A stretch of DNA of 64,000 nucleotides from Pseudenterobacter timonensis (GCF_900021175.1 NZ_FCOP01000011.1:1429099-1493098); one strand, 5' to 3'. Shown: positions 18,750 to 27,108, counted from the first letter of the stretch. Notes: generated by a model from the letters alone, not told the origin. Program-made: numbers and translations.

Positions 18750-21263
18750 TTACCTCTTTAAAGGGTGACACTGGGCAGTCAGCAGCCTGACGGGGCTAAA
18801 TTCTGTGGCCGCGGGTAAGGTAAGAAGGGCCGTACAGCGCACGTTCTGACCCTCCCGGCGCCAGCTGGCGTGGAGCGTGCCGTGGAGCGGCACCCCGCTC
18901 AGATAGACCTCTCCGCCGTCGCCAACGATACCGGTGCTGGATTTTGCCTCGTCGTCACCGGTCACAAAGGCGCTGGCGCCGAACGGCAACGGACGGCCGC
19001 GATAGGTGAGCGTAATAAGCGCTCTTACGCCGACGTGGGTGTGGTAGTTGGCCAGCACGACGGCGCCGCTGGTCGGTACCACCGTCTGGCTACTCTGTTC
19101 CAGGTCAACCTCGTCCTGCAGCGTCCCGGTATCCAGCGAAAGCATGTTTTTATGGTAAGCCGACAGGGTCGGCATAACGGCGTAGCCGCGGGAATCGGTA
19201 TGGACGTTGGTTGCCCCTTCGATCTGTACACCGGCGGCGCCCTTAGCCCGGATCAAGCCGATGGTGTCGCCGAGGCTTTGGCTCAGCGTCACCCCGTAAC
19301 GGGTCGCTACGATGCCGCCCGCCGCGCCGTAGTTGAGGCGATCGCTATTACGATCGTGGCTATAACCGATGCTGGCGCTGCCTGATCCGCCGTGATAGGC
19401 CAGGGCAAGGTTGCTGCTGGCGCTATGCGCCTGGTTGTCAAAACCTTGCTGCAGGTTATAGCTCAGCCGATCGTTTGAAAGGGCGGTGCCGTAGAGCGAG
19501 ATCTGCTGGGTGGTATGGCCGTCGAGATTATTGTTAAGGCTGTAACTGGTGGTGGCGCCGGGTAACCAGCGGCTGAGCGGTACGCTAATGCTCAGGTTTA
19601 TCGAACGTTCTTTATCGTTGTCGTTAGCGCCCGAGCGGGTCAGGTAATAGCCCAGGCTGCAGGAGATGCCTTTGTAACTGGTGTAATAGCCCACATGAAC
19701 GGTCTGGTCCACATCCGGGGATTGCCAGTAATCCTGACGATAAAACGATGCGCTGACGTTGCCCCACGCGCCAAAATCCTGCGTCAGGCTAAGCTCGGTA
19801 CGGTTACGCCGGTTTTCAACATGCTGATCGGGATCCTGGTAATGGTTCGCTTCACTAAAGCTGTAAAAATCGCGGCTGGTATAGTGATTGCCGGTGAGAT
19901 CAAACGACGTGTCCGTAGTCGCAAAATTTTTATGGTACTGGACGCGCAGCTGCTGCCCGCGACCCTCTTTATGGTCTGTAAGCTGCGCCCGGGCCGCGAC
20001 GGTATCAATCCCCAGGGCGCCCCACCGGCCGAAATCCTTGCCGATGCCTGTCGCCAGCGCCTGATAGCGGCTGGATAGCTCCGCCCCGCCGTAAAGCGTG
20101 AAGCTTGAAGATAACCCGTAAAACGCGGAGGCCTGGATAAAGGTCGGCGTGTCGCCATCGCTATCCGGGCTGGTGTATCTCCCTGCGCTGGCGCTGAATT
20201 TAACGCGTCCTTCACGGAGCATAAAAGGCACCGCGGCCCAGGGCTGCGTGAACGTGCGCTCGCTGCCGTCGCTTTCGTGAACGGTGATTTCCAGGTCACC
20301 GCTTTGGGCGGTGGGAAAGAGATCGTTGATAACAAACGCCCCAGGGGCTACATAGGTCTCATAAATGATATAACCGTGCTGGCGAACGCTGATACGGGCA
20401 TTGCTGCGGGCGACGCCGCGTATGGTGGGGGCAAAACCGCGCTCGCTGTCAGGGAGCATATCGTCATCAGAGGCGAGCTGAACGCCCGTAAACTGAAAGC
20501 TGTCAAAGATCTCGCCGGAGGTATAGCCATCCCCCAGCGTCAGCTCGCTTTTCCACTTTTTAATCGCACGCCTGACCGATGTTCCCTGCGTCTGCCAGTG
20601 ATGTCCGGCGCCATATTCAAACGAAGAGGCGTTGCGCACCCGCCATGCGCCAAGGTTAAATCCTGAACGCAGGCTGAGATAGCTGTCGCTGTCGTGAATG
20701 TGGCTAATGTTTGTTGTCGACCCGGTCAGGTTGTAATCGATAAAGGCGGCGGGGATCCCCTCATCCCACTGCTCCGGCGGGATATAACCGCGCCTTTTTT
20801 GCCGCATGGCCGCCTGGGGAATGCTCAGGTCCAGACGGCTGGTGGCAAAATCATATTTTACCGTCGCATCCGGAATATATTTTCCGGGATCGGAAAAGCG
20901 CTCGCCTTCATGCAGCGTGTTAAAGGCCGGTAAGGCATCCGTATTCACCCCCAGTCTGCTGAGACAGGCGACATCCAGAACCGGCACCAGACGCGCATCC
21001 CGGATGATGAACTCCAGCTCACGCTCGTCGACCTGGGTCTGGTTCACGAAAATCGTGGCCCGATAGCGCCCGGGTTTCTGCCCCCCTTGCCGGGAAAAAT
21101 AGCTCAGATCGCTCGCCTGCTGCTGCCCGGAGGTGATCTCCAGCGCCCGGGGGTCAAAATAATCCTCCGCCTGCGCGCGCCGCGCGCTGGAGCCGAGAGT
21201 CAGGGCGCCGGTCAGGATGGCCAGATGAACCCGGTTAAAACGGTGCAGGGAGAGGGTATGCAT
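18750..21263 (-). CDS. Outer-membrane fimbrial usher (FimD/PapC family)
   Basis: 837 residues, close to PapC length. A signal peptide (ends near RAQA/EDYF) is followed by the usher N-domain (FDPRALEI), then the 24-strand barrel with its plug region. Barrel-type repeats include RYRATIFVNQ and FVINDLFPTAQSGDLEI. The C-terminal domains end LTAQCHPLKR. It assembles pilin subunits delivered by the chaperone and exports them through the outer membrane. It lies 56 bases after the chaperone gene and is coupled to the adhesin. Confidence 0.95.
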   Translation of the reverse strand: MHTLSLHRFNRVHLAILTGALTLGSSARRAQAEDYFDPRALEITSGQQQASDLSYFSRQGGQKPGRYRATIFVNQTQVDERELEFIIRDARLVPVLDVACLSRLGVNTDALPAFNTLHEGERFSDPGKYIPDATVKYDFATSRLDLSIPQAAMRQKRRGYIPPEQWDEGIPAAFIDYNLTGSTTNISHIHDSDSYLSLRSGFNLGAWRVRNASSFEYGAGHHWQTQGTSVRRAIKKWKSELTLGDGYTSGEIFDSFQFTGVQLASDDDMLPDSERGFAPTIRGVARSNARISVRQHGYIIYETYVAPGAFVINDLFPTAQSGDLEITVHESDGSERTFTQPWAAVPFMLREGRVKFSASAGRYTSPDSDGDTPTFIQASAFYGLSSSFTLYGGAELSSRYQALATGIGKDFGRWGALGIDTVAARAQLTDHKEGRGQQLRVQYHKNFATTDTSFDLTGNHYTSRDFYSFSEANHYQDPDQHVENRRNRTELSLTQDFGAWGNVSASFYRQDYWQSPDVDQTVHVGYYTSYKGISCSLGYYLTRSGANDNDKERSINLSISVPLSRWLPGATTSYSLNNNLDGHTTQQISLYGTALSNDRLSYNLQQGFDNQAHSASSNLALAYHGGSGSASIGYSHDRNSDRLNYGAAGGIVATRYGVTLSQSLGDTIGLIRAKGAAGVQIEGATNVHTDSRGYAVMPTLSAYHKNMLSLDTGTLQDEVDLEQSSQTVVPTSGAVVLANYHTHVGVRALITLTYRGRPLPFGASAFVTGDDEAKSSTGIVGDGGEVYLSGVPLHGTLHASWRREGQNVRCTALLTLPAATEFSPVRLLTAQCHPLKR

Positions 21264-21319
21264 AGGCTGTTATAGACTAAATGCAAAGGCGCGATCGCCT
21301 GTCGCTTCCTGTCAACGGT

Positions 21320-21988
21320 TCAGGACTGCGTGGCCAGGCGCGTCAGTCCGCCATAATCGTTAATGGCCTGCCAGCTGATGGCGCCCGAGCAGGGGGTGTT
21401 CCAGCTACGCGCGGCAAAGGGATCCACCATCCCGGGCTCCTTTACCTCGGTATTGCCAACGTTGATCAGATAAAAGGAGACAAACCAGGGGGTAGGGTTG
21501 TGCACGGTCAGCCTGTTGTTGCTACAGGTAAATTCCAGCTTTTTATAGGCCAGCGCCGGATCCCCTTTCAAACCTTTCGGGCGAAAGAAAATTTTAAATC
21601 TGGACTTAACGTTGATCTGCAGTTTATTGCTGTTGGCCTTACTGGTGGGGGCGATATTTTTTACGTTAAGCCAGAATACGGATTCCCGGTCAGCGGGCAA
21701 GGGGGTACCCAGGTAGCTTATTCGTAGCGTATTTTTTTGTTCCGCGTCCAGACGAAATAATGTTGGCGTGACCACAAAAGGAGGCGTGGATTTATTTTCG
21801 CTGTCAGGATTTTCGATCCAGGACTGAATTAAATAGGGGGTCTCTTTTTCCATATTGGTAATAGAAAAAGCGACTTCCCGCTGCTCCTGCGGATAGATGA
21901 CGCGGGTTCCCCCCATGACGACACCGGCCTGTGCGCAAAGGCAATAACCCAGCGATAAAAACAGTATCGCGAATGTTGTTTTATTCAT
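21320..21988 (-). CDS. Periplasmic fimbrial chaperone (PapD/FimC family)
   Basis: 222 residues with a signal peptide (ends near AQA/GVVMGG) and a two-domain immunoglobulin-like fold. The G1-strand region TLRISYLGTPLPADRESVFWLNV carries the family signature: basic subunit-binding residue, LP.DRES and FWLNV. It donates a strand to folding pilin subunits in the periplasm. It follows the major pilin after a strong intercistronic hairpin, which would set its expression below that of the pilin. Confidence 0.95.
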   Translation of the reverse strand: MNKTTFAILFLSLGYCLCAQAGVVMGGTRVIYPQEQREVAFSITNMEKETPYLIQSWIENPDSENKSTPPFVVTPTLFRLDAEQKNTLRISYLGTPLPADRESVFWLNVKNIAPTSKANSNKLQINVKSRFKIFFRPKGLKGDPALAYKKLEFTCSNNRLTVHNPTPWFVSFYLINVGNTEVKEPGMVDPFAARSWNTPCSGAISWQAINDYGGLTRLATQS

Positions 21989-22005
21989 GTTGATTTTACC
22001 GGCGG

Positions 22006-22039
22006 TTTTAAATAGCAGAGTCTCCTCTGCTATTTAAAA
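22006..22039 (-). terminator. Perfect 15-bp intercistronic hairpin after the major pilin gene
   Basis: TTTTAAATAGCAGAG (22006-22020) and CTCTGCTATTTAAAA (22025-22039) pair without mismatch around a 4-base loop, four bases after the pilin stop codon. It is followed by ACCGCC rather than a U run. Partial termination or 3'-end protection of pilin mRNA is the likely effect, as in other fimbrial operons where pilin far exceeds chaperone and usher. Confidence 0.7.
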
Positions 22040-22042
22040 TTA

Positions 22043-22654
22043 TCAGTTATAGACCATCAGGAAGTTTGCATCGGCATCGGCTTCTCCGGTGGTCACAGTC
22101 TCTGCGGTCGCGTTATAGCTGGCGTAAAAATTCAGGGTCTTTGAATCTTCCCCTTCAGTGAGTTCGACGCTTCTGGAGATATCGCCAATCTTAATCTGAG
22201 TATTGCGATCGCTTTCGTACAGTTTAACGGCCACGCCCGTGGCGGTATTCCCCTCGCTGTCTACCGCGGAGTTCAGGCCCAGCAGGGAGTTATCCGTCGA
22301 ATCTTTGGTGCCATCAAACAGAACGGCAACAGATTTTACCGAGTCCGGGCAGCCCTCTACGGAGATATGGAAAGGGGTGCGCGTCGTCTCTTTTTGTGTT
22401 GCAAAGTAGGTGGCCGCCCAGGTGCCCAGCTCAACCGACTGGCCTGCGCTGTCCGTGCTGATGTTACAGGATGCGTCGGTAATTTTTCCGGTGAAATGCA
22501 CCACGCCACCGGTCCCCTGGGTACCGGCGTCGTTGCCGGGATTGGTATTAATGGTATTATCGTTATTACCTGACGGAAGTTCAGCCAGCGCATTTGCACT
22601 TACCATCATCAGCGTACATACGCTCATTGCCAGGATGGTTTTTTTATTAATCAT
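22043..22654 (-). CDS. Major fimbrial subunit
   Basis: About 203 residues with a signal peptide (MINKKTILAMSV...NALA), a Gly/Asn/Thr-rich N-terminal extension that may act as donor strand, and a pilin domain. The domain has one disulfide pair (ASCNIS and EGCPDS) and the usual C-terminus ending in an aromatic (NFLMVYN). It is first in the minus-strand operon, consistent with the main shaft protein. The start at 22654 gives a standard signal peptide; an ATG at 22669 would add five residues. Confidence 0.88.
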   Translation of the reverse strand: MINKKTILAMSVCTLMMVSANALAELPSGNNDNTINTNPGNDAGTQGTGGVVHFTGKITDASCNISTDSAGQSVELGTWAATYFATQKETTRTPFHISVEGCPDSVKSVAVLFDGTKDSTDNSLLGLNSAVDSEGNTATGVAVKLYESDRNTQIKIGDISRSVELTEGEDSKTLNFYASYNATAETVTTGEADADANFLMVYN

Positions 22655-22868
22655 GTCCACTCGTCCCATTTAGCTCAATAAACCCTTTTGATTAATTTCA
22701 GCTATGTAACTGGTGGTGTTCTCTTGCCATATCACCATTATTACCAGCAGGTCTTTCTATTCGCAGTGAATATCAAACGGCAAAAATGCTAACAAAAAAT
22801 CTGCTATGCGCTGACCGAAAAGCGGTTTAAAAATAAATTATGTTACGGGCGCGAGTAAGAGAAAAAGC

Positions 22869-24131
22869 TTATTTGACGACGGGCAGATCCGAATAGCGGG
22901 TTGTATAGCAAGGGGATAACATTTCGCGCTTCATCGCCCAGGATTTCTGCGCACCCTGACCCGCAAACCACAGGGTGCCCCGGCCAGAGCGATTAAGATC
23001 GTCAATAACATGCATCAGCGCGGCACTGTTCGGACGGGGTTGATGCTCGTCAAACAGGTTAAGCTGAGCCACCCCCTGGCTGAAGAAGTCGCTCAGCATT
23101 ACGCCCGCTTTAATATAGCGGGGGCCATCAACCCAGATGCGGTTCAGCCCGTCGATCGCCACGTTGATAATATCCCGGGTATCGTTAGAGGGCGTCATCA
23201 GCCTGCCCGAAGCCTGATTGCCGTAAAAAACCCCATCCTTCGCATGTGGGCTGGTACGAATAAAGACGGTGATAAAGCAGCAAAATTGTTTCTCTTCCCG
23301 CAGTTTCTCGGCGGCGCGCTCGGCGTAGGCGCAGACCGCCTGGCGCATATCTTCATACCGGGTGATGCGGCTACCGAAGGAGCGGCTGCAGATTATCTGT
23401 TGCCTGGCCGGAGAGAACTCTTCCAGCGCCAGACAGGGTTCTCCTCGCAGCTCGCGTGCCGTTCTTTCCAGCACCACGTTGAAATGTTTACGGATCACCC
23501 AGCCTGAACAGTCGGCCAGTTGCAGAGCGGTGTCGATGCCCATCAGGCTCAGCTTCTTGCCGATCCGTCGTCCGACGCCCCACACCTCGCCGACCGGCAC
23601 CAGCGCCAGCAGCCTGCGTTGGCGGTCGATGTTTGATAAATCGACCACGCCCCCCGTTTTTTTCCAGGTTTTTGCCGCGTGGTTGGCCAGCTTGGCTAAC
23701 GTTTTCGTGGGAGCGATGCCCACCCCGGCGGTAAGGCCGGTCTCCCGGAAGAGGCGCTGGCGAATGGCGTGGCCGAACACCTCCAGGCTCATACAGTTAC
23801 GGATACCGGTCACGTCAAGGAACGCTTCGTCAATGGAGTAGATCTCCGCTCTCGGCGCCATCTCTTCGAGAATGGTCATGACCCGGCGGCTCATATCCGC
23901 ATAGAGCGCATAATTGGAGCTAAATACGTGGACCTTTTGCCGCTTCAGCTGATCCTTTAACTGAAAATAGGGGCCCGCCATGCTAATCCCCAGCGCTTTC
24001 GCTTCTGCTGAGCGCGAAATAATACACCCATCATTATTGGAAACGACCACCACCGGCTTTCCCTGCAGATCGGGCCGAAAAACGGTCTCGCAGGAGGTGT
24101 AAAAGCTATTTATATCAACGAGCGCGAACAT
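22869..24131 (-). CDS. umuC: DNA polymerase V catalytic subunit UmuC
   Basis: 420 residues (E. coli 422). A Y-family translesion polymerase with the N-terminal acidic motif [15 protein letters not shown], catalytic YSIDEAFLD and helix-hairpin-helix VWGVGRRIG. The clamp-binding motif QLNLFDE is near the C-terminus. With two UmuD' it forms Pol V for SOS mutagenesis. It overlaps umuD by 17 bases and shares its LexA-controlled promoter. All catalytic carboxylates are present. Confidence 0.96.
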   Translation of the reverse strand: MFALVDINSFYTSCETVFRPDLQGKPVVVVSNNDGCIISRSAEAKALGISMAGPYFQLKDQLKRQKVHVFSSNYALYADMSRRVMTILEEMAPRAEIYSIDEAFLDVTGIRNCMSLEVFGHAIRQRLFRETGLTAGVGIAPTKTLAKLANHAAKTWKKTGGVVDLSNIDRQRRLLALVPVGEVWGVGRRIGKKLSLMGIDTALQLADCSGWVIRKHFNVVLERTARELRGEPCLALEEFSPARQQIICSRSFGSRITRYEDMRQAVCAYAERAAEKLREEKQFCCFITVFIRTSPHAKDGVFYGNQASGRLMTPSNDTRDIINVAIDGLNRIWVDGPRYIKAGVMLSDFFSQGVAQLNLFDEHQPRPNSAALMHVIDDLNRSGRGTLWFAGQGAQKSWAMKREMLSPCYTTRYSDLPVVK

Positions 24132-24549
24132 GTCTGTTGGACTTCAGAGTAAAGGTCACTACGCCAAATATTTGCAGCTCTTCTTCCGTGTCGAAAACAA
24201 TGGGCGAATAGTTAGCGTTATGGGGTAAGAGCTGAAAGCGTGGATATGTTTGCAGCTCTTTTACGGTAAATTCACCGCCGACGGCGGCGATAACAATATC
24301 GCCATGCGCGGCAGATAAGGAGCGATCCACGACCAGTAAATCACCGTTGCTGATGCCTGCGCCGATCATGGAGTCGCCGCTTACTCTGACAAAGTAGGTT
24401 GCACTGGGATGTTTTATAACCAGCTTGTTGAGATCGAGGCTCTCTTCGATATAGTCCTGGGCGGGGCTGGGGAACCCGCAAGGCACCCGTTCCATAAATA
24501 GCGGAAGCAATATTGGGGTGCCGGGTTGACAGGGAAAGATGAATTGCAT
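24115..24549 (-). CDS. umuD: UmuD, autocleaving SOS mutagenesis protein
   Basis: 144 residues, LexA/UmuD S24 peptidase fold. The ATG at 24549 puts the cleavage site at C24-G25 (RVPCGFPSP), the nucleophile at S60 (SGDSMI) and the general base at K97 (EFTVKEL), exactly the E. coli numbering. This supports the start over a longer TTG reading at 24567. RecA-driven self-cleavage yields UmuD', which activates UmuC. A LexA box sits 19 bases before the start. Confidence 0.95.
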   Translation of the reverse strand: MQFIFPCQPGTPILLPLFMERVPCGFPSPAQDYIEESLDLNKLVIKHPSATYFVRVSGDSMIGAGISNGDLLVVDRSLSAAHGDIVIAAVGGEFTVKELQTYPRFQLLPHNANYSPIVFDTEEELQIFGVVTFTLKSNRHVRAR

Positions 24550-24567
24550 AATCCGTGGCTCATTCAA

Positions 24568-24583
24568 CTGTATTTATATACAG
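24568..24583 (-). promoter_or_regulatory. LexA box of umuDC
   Basis: CTGTATTTATATACAG is a perfect CTGT-N8-ACAG operator with AT-rich centre and a TA on its right flank, placed to repress umuDC directly. Confidence 0.93.
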
Positions 24584-24592
24584 TATCCATGA

Positions 24593-24609
24593 TTGATCGC
24601 AACGATCAA
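24593..24609. repeat. 17-bp inverted repeat upstream of umuDC
   Basis: TTGATCG-CAA-CGATCAA, seven perfect pairs around three bases, ten bases upstream of the umuDC LexA box. It could be a second operator; there is no U tract for a terminator. From here to 24776 I see no gene. Confidence 0.35.
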
Positions 24610-24776
24610 GTTACCGGAAGAATATTTTCTTCAATACTTTGAAAAATAACAGAATTTTAGCGGTTTTGAAAATGCAAAGGCGGTTAAAAAGCAGGCGTGA
24701 TGCCGGACAGGGGGGTCAGACAGAGCAAAGAAGGGCGCACGCTTTTGGACCAGAATGCGCCACGCAAAGGAGGGGG

Positions 24777-25016
24777 TTATTCGTTGATGAGCCACATATC
24801 GGACTCGTCAAACATCTCTTCGAGCATGCGGTTCAGCTTCTCGCGATCGTTTTTACTGGCATCGCTGTTTAACCCGTTAGCCTGCATCGGCTTAACCCTC
24901 ACCTCGGCATCGGGAAAGAGGCGGTGAACGCGCCGGGTCAGTTCATTCAGGATGATCTCGTTTGCTCCCGGCAATCCTGCAACGTTACGTTTGTCATAAA
25001 CAAGCTCAACGAACAT
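24777..25016 (-). CDS. DinI-like SOS protein
   Basis: A 79-residue DinI/ImpC-family protein: an FVELVYDKR strand start, a helical middle (ANEIILNELTRRVHRLFP), then AEVRVKPMQ and an acidic C-terminal helix (MLEEMFDESDMWL). DinI binds RecA and tunes the coprotease and filament. Paralogues occur on phages and islands. AAGG precedes the ATG, and a LexA box lies 14 bases upstream of it. It is read in the same direction as umuDC but from its own operator. Confidence 0.88.
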   Translation of the reverse strand: MFVELVYDKRNVAGLPGANEIILNELTRRVHRLFPDAEVRVKPMQANGLNSDASKNDREKLNRMLEEMFDESDMWLINE

Positions 25017-25030
25017 ATAAAAAACCTTTA

Positions 25031-25046
25031 CTGTTTACATATACAG
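25031..25046 (-). promoter_or_regulatory. LexA box of the dinI-like gene
   Basis: CTGTTTACATATACAG, flanked by TA on both sides, is a near-consensus 20-bp LexA operator just before the dinI-like start. Confidence 0.93.
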
Positions 25047-25158
25047 TATTTATACAAGGTTCGCAGAGAGAGTCAAGCGATGGAGAAGGTAAGCTGTGTG
25101 ACGGTTACACAGAGAGTAAACAGGAGGTGTCGGGGGAGACGCCCCGTTTAACCCCCCT

Positions 25159-25183
25159 TTTTTTGCCGGTATTTAGCAAAAAA
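25159..25183. terminator. Bidirectional terminator-like hairpin
   Basis: TTTTTTGC (25159-25166) and GCAAAAAA (25176-25183) pair perfectly around a 9-base loop in the spacer between the dinI-like and acyltransferase genes. No other gene is visible at 25061-25316. Confidence 0.35.
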
Positions 25184-25243
25184 TGCCAAGACCCATATTC
25201 TCTCTTTTCATAGACTTTGCGGATCTGATCGCGGTCCCGATTT

Positions 25244-25252
25244 TGCTATACA
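25244..25252 (+). promoter_or_regulatory. Extended -10 of the LpxL-like gene
   Basis: TGCTATACA, a TGn-extended -10 element about 65 bases before the start codon. No clear -35. Confidence 0.4.
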
Positions 25253-25316
25253 GGTAAAAACGCCTATAAACTATCCGGGCTGCTCTTACCACCTGAACAG
25301 GAAAGCGTTTCACTCA

Positions 25317-26282
25317 ATGACGAGACTGCCAACTTTTTCACTCTCTTTTTTTCATCCGCGCTACTGGCTGCTCTGGCTGGGGATTATTCTCCTGCGATGC
25401 GCGCTGCTACTGCCTTACCCTCTGCTGCGCCGTCTGGGATGCAGCCTGGGGAGACTCTCCATGTGGGTTTTGCCCCGCCGTGTGAAGGTCGCCCGCCGCA
25501 ATCTGGAACTTTGCTTCCCGGAACTTTCCTCTACGGAGCGCGAACAGCTGCTTCGCAAAAACTTCGAATCTGTCGGTATGGGGGTAGTGGAAACAGGGAT
25601 TGCCTGGTACTGGCCCGACTGGCGGATGCGTAAATGGTTTACCGTCAGCGGCTATGAACATATGGAAAAGGCGCGCGCGGGCAAACGCGGCGTGCTGCTT
25701 ATCGGCATGCATTTTCTGACGCTGGAACTCGGCGCGCGTATTTTCGGCATGTTGAATCCAGGGGTGGGCGTTTACCGGCCCAATAATAACGCGCTCTATG
25801 ACTGGCTGCAGACGAGAGGGCGGTTACGCTCCAATAAAACCATGCTCGATCGCTATGATTTAAAGGGAATGATAAAGGCGCTTAAGCAGGATGAAATTGT
25901 CTGGTACGCCCCCGATCACGATTACGGCGCGCGCAACAGCGTGTTCGTTCCCTTTTTTAATGTCCCGGATGCGGCAACCACCGCCGGCAGCTATATGCTG
26001 GTACGCAGCGCTCGCCCGGCGGTAGTCCCCTTTATCCCGCGTCGTCGCGCCGACGGGAAAGGCTACGAGCTGATTATCCTGCCGGATATCGGGGAGCAGC
26101 TCTACGATCAGGATAAAGAGAGCGTGGCCACCCGCATGAACCAGGCGATAGAGGAGGCCATTCGCCAGGCGCCGGAGCAGTATATGTGGCTGCATCGCCG
26201 CTTCAAAACGCGCCCGGAAGGGGAGCCTGCGCTCTATGAAAAGGTTAAAAAACGCAAACGTAAGCGCAAGCGCAAATCCTGA
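25317..26282 (+). CDS. LpxL/LpxP-family lipid A late acyltransferase with polybasic tail
   Basis: 321 residues. An N-terminal membrane anchor (residues 16-36) is followed by the acyltransferase core with the HX4E dyad H132/E137 (HFLTLE), then [17 protein letters not shown] and the C-terminal [14 protein letters not shown] block. It belongs to the enzymes that add the secondary lauroyl, myristoyl or palmitoleoyl chain to Kdo2-lipid IVA. The core is closer to LpxL than LpxP by eye. It is not in the usual lpxL or lpxP setting, so it is probably a second paralogue; the chain it adds cannot be read from sequence. The C-terminus ends with an extra [11 protein letters not shown] tail not found in E. 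coli LpxL. Confidence 0.88.
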   Translation: MTRLPTFSLSFFHPRYWLLWLGIILLRCALLLPYPLLRRLGCSLGRLSMWVLPRRVKVARRNLELCFPELSSTEREQLLRKNFESVGMGVVETGIAWYWPDWRMRKWFTVSGYEHMEKARAGKRGVLLIGMHFLTLELGARIFGMLNPGVGVYRPNNNALYDWLQTRGRLRSNKTMLDRYDLKGMIKALKQDEIVWYAPDHDYGARNSVFVPFFNVPDAATTAGSYMLVRSARPAVVPFIPRRRADGKGYELIILPDIGEQLYDQDKESVATRMNQAIEEAIRQAPEQYMWLHRRFKTRPEGEPALYEKVKKRKRKRKRKS

Positions 26283-26311
26283 CGCTCTCCCGCAGCCGCT
26301 GCGAAAGCAGG

Positions 26312-26405
26312 TAAAAAAAGCCCACCGAAAGGTGGGCAAGAATACTGGAAGCAATGTGAGCAATGTCGTGCTGAATAGTTGAGTGTTTTGCTCAACTATT
26401 CAGTG
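26312..26405 (-). ncRNA. ryhB2: RyhB-type iron-stress small RNA, second paralogue (RyhB-2/RfrB/IsrE)
   Basis: A 31-base block on the minus strand (26341-26371) equals the conserved core of E. coli RyhB, including GACATTGCTCACATTGCTTC, the base-pairing and Hfq-binding region. It is followed by the terminator GCCCACCTTTCGGTGGGC plus seven U. The 5' part is a perfect 13-bp stem (CTGAATAGTTGAG / CTCAACTATTCAG, 26371-26403) that differs from RyhB. Position next to yeaQ matches Salmonella RyhB-2. Expected role: Hfq-dependent repression of iron-using proteins when iron is low. The 5' end is estimated from the promoter. Confidence 0.9.
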
Positions 26406-26407
26406 TT

Positions 26408-26440
26408 GAGAAAGATAATCTTTCTCAATAAAACATGCAA
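26408..26440 (-). promoter_or_regulatory. Fur box and promoter of the RyhB-type RNA
   Basis: GAGAAAGATAATCTTTCTC (26408-26426) matches the 19-bp Fur consensus at 15 positions and is a perfect palindrome. It covers the -10 (TATCTT), which lies 17 bases from a TTGCAT -35 at 26435-26440 on the minus strand. Iron-loaded Fur would therefore block transcription. Confidence 0.88.
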
Positions 26441-26595
26441 CCCCATCTTTTGTGTGTTTTGTCTTGAGTGGCCTGTTGTCGATAAAATGTGCAAACGCGC
26501 CTGTGATTCTTGTCACAAACTTTCTTTCCTGAATCCTGTGCTATCCTTTTCTGTGTTGTTGATTTATTGAAAAAAACCATACGGAGAGGAAAGCT

Positions 26596-26844
26596 ATGGG
26601 AATTTTATCGTGGATTATCTTTGGGCTTATCGCGGGTATTCTGGCTAAGTGGATCATGCCTGGTAAAGATGGCGGTGGCCTCATCGTAACCATCATTCTG
26701 GGTATTATCGGCGCCGTGGTCGGCGGCTGGATCAGTACTCTGTTCGGCTTTGGCCGGGTGGATGGCTTCAATTTCGGCAGCTTTGTCGTTGCGGTGATTG
26801 GCGCACTGGTGGTTCTGTTTATCTACAGAAAAGTCAGAAGCTAA
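26596..26844 (+). CDS. yeaQ: GlsB/YeaQ/YmgE family small membrane protein
   Basis: 82 residues, same length as E. coli YeaQ. Three hydrophobic, glycine-rich segments (WIIFGLIAGILAKWIMPG, IVTIILGIIGAVVGGWIS, FVVAVIGALVVLFIYR) are typical of the transglycosylase-associated family. The function is unknown; expression in relatives rises in stationary phase and stress. GAGAGGAAAG precedes the ATG and a strong terminator follows. Confidence 0.95.
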   Translation: MGILSWIIFGLIAGILAKWIMPGKDGGGLIVTIILGIIGAVVGGWISTLFGFGRVDGFNFGSFVVAVIGALVVLFIYRKVRS

Positions 26845-26862
26845 CAGACGACATATCAGATA

Positions 26863-26888
26863 AGGCTGCCCCGGGCAGCCTTTCTTTT
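26863..26888 (+). terminator. Terminator of yeaQ
   Basis: GGCTGCC-cc-GGGCAGCC followed by TTTCTTTT, 19 bases after the yeaQ stop. Confidence 0.85.
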
Positions 26889-26893
26889 GGCCG

Positions 26894-26968
26894 TTACCAC
26901 CAGCCCAGCTGCGATCCCGCCACGGCCACAATCGCGACGATTAGCATAATGATGGTTGTCTTTCTCAT
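26894..26968 (-). CDS. yoaJ: Microprotein YoaJ
   Basis: A 24-residue membrane peptide, MRKTTIIMLIV...GSQLGWW, clearly the YoaJ family (E. coli begins MKKTTIIM and ends ELGWW). It is one hydrophobic helix with a short basic N-terminus. The ATG follows directly on the yoaK TAG, so the two are translated as a pair. The function is unknown. Confidence 0.85.
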   Translation of the reverse strand: MRKTTIIMLIVAIVAVAGSQLGWW

Positions 26969-27067
26969 CTATACCCCAGGCGCAGCGTAGCCGCCGACGA
27001 AAAACCACGTTAAAAAGATGACTGCCGCGATAAAAATCGCGACCGGAAACAGAATACCGATTCGCAT
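26969..27067 (-). CDS. yoaK: Microprotein YoaK
   Basis: A 32-residue membrane peptide, MRIGILFPVAIF...GGYAAPGV, matching E. coli YoaK (MRIGIIFPVV ... GGYAAPG). One hydrophobic helix. It lies between dgcP and yoaJ on the same strand as in K-12, which supports it as real despite its size. The function is unknown. Confidence 0.85.
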   Translation of the reverse strand: MRIGILFPVAIFIAAVIFLTWFFVGGYAAPGV

Positions 27068-27108
27068 CACGTTACCTTTAAGCTTGCCGAGCCGTTGAGT
27101 GTACGGGG

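Noticed and set aside
22655..22868. Invertible fim-type switch upstream of the pilin gene
   Set aside because: I found no pair of matching inverted repeats and no fimB/fimE-type recombinase in the window.
25253..25275. PhoP box upstream of the LpxL-like gene
   Set aside because: AGTTTA and GTTTTT on the minus strand are 11 bases apart, but both hexamers are poor and the orientation is reversed.
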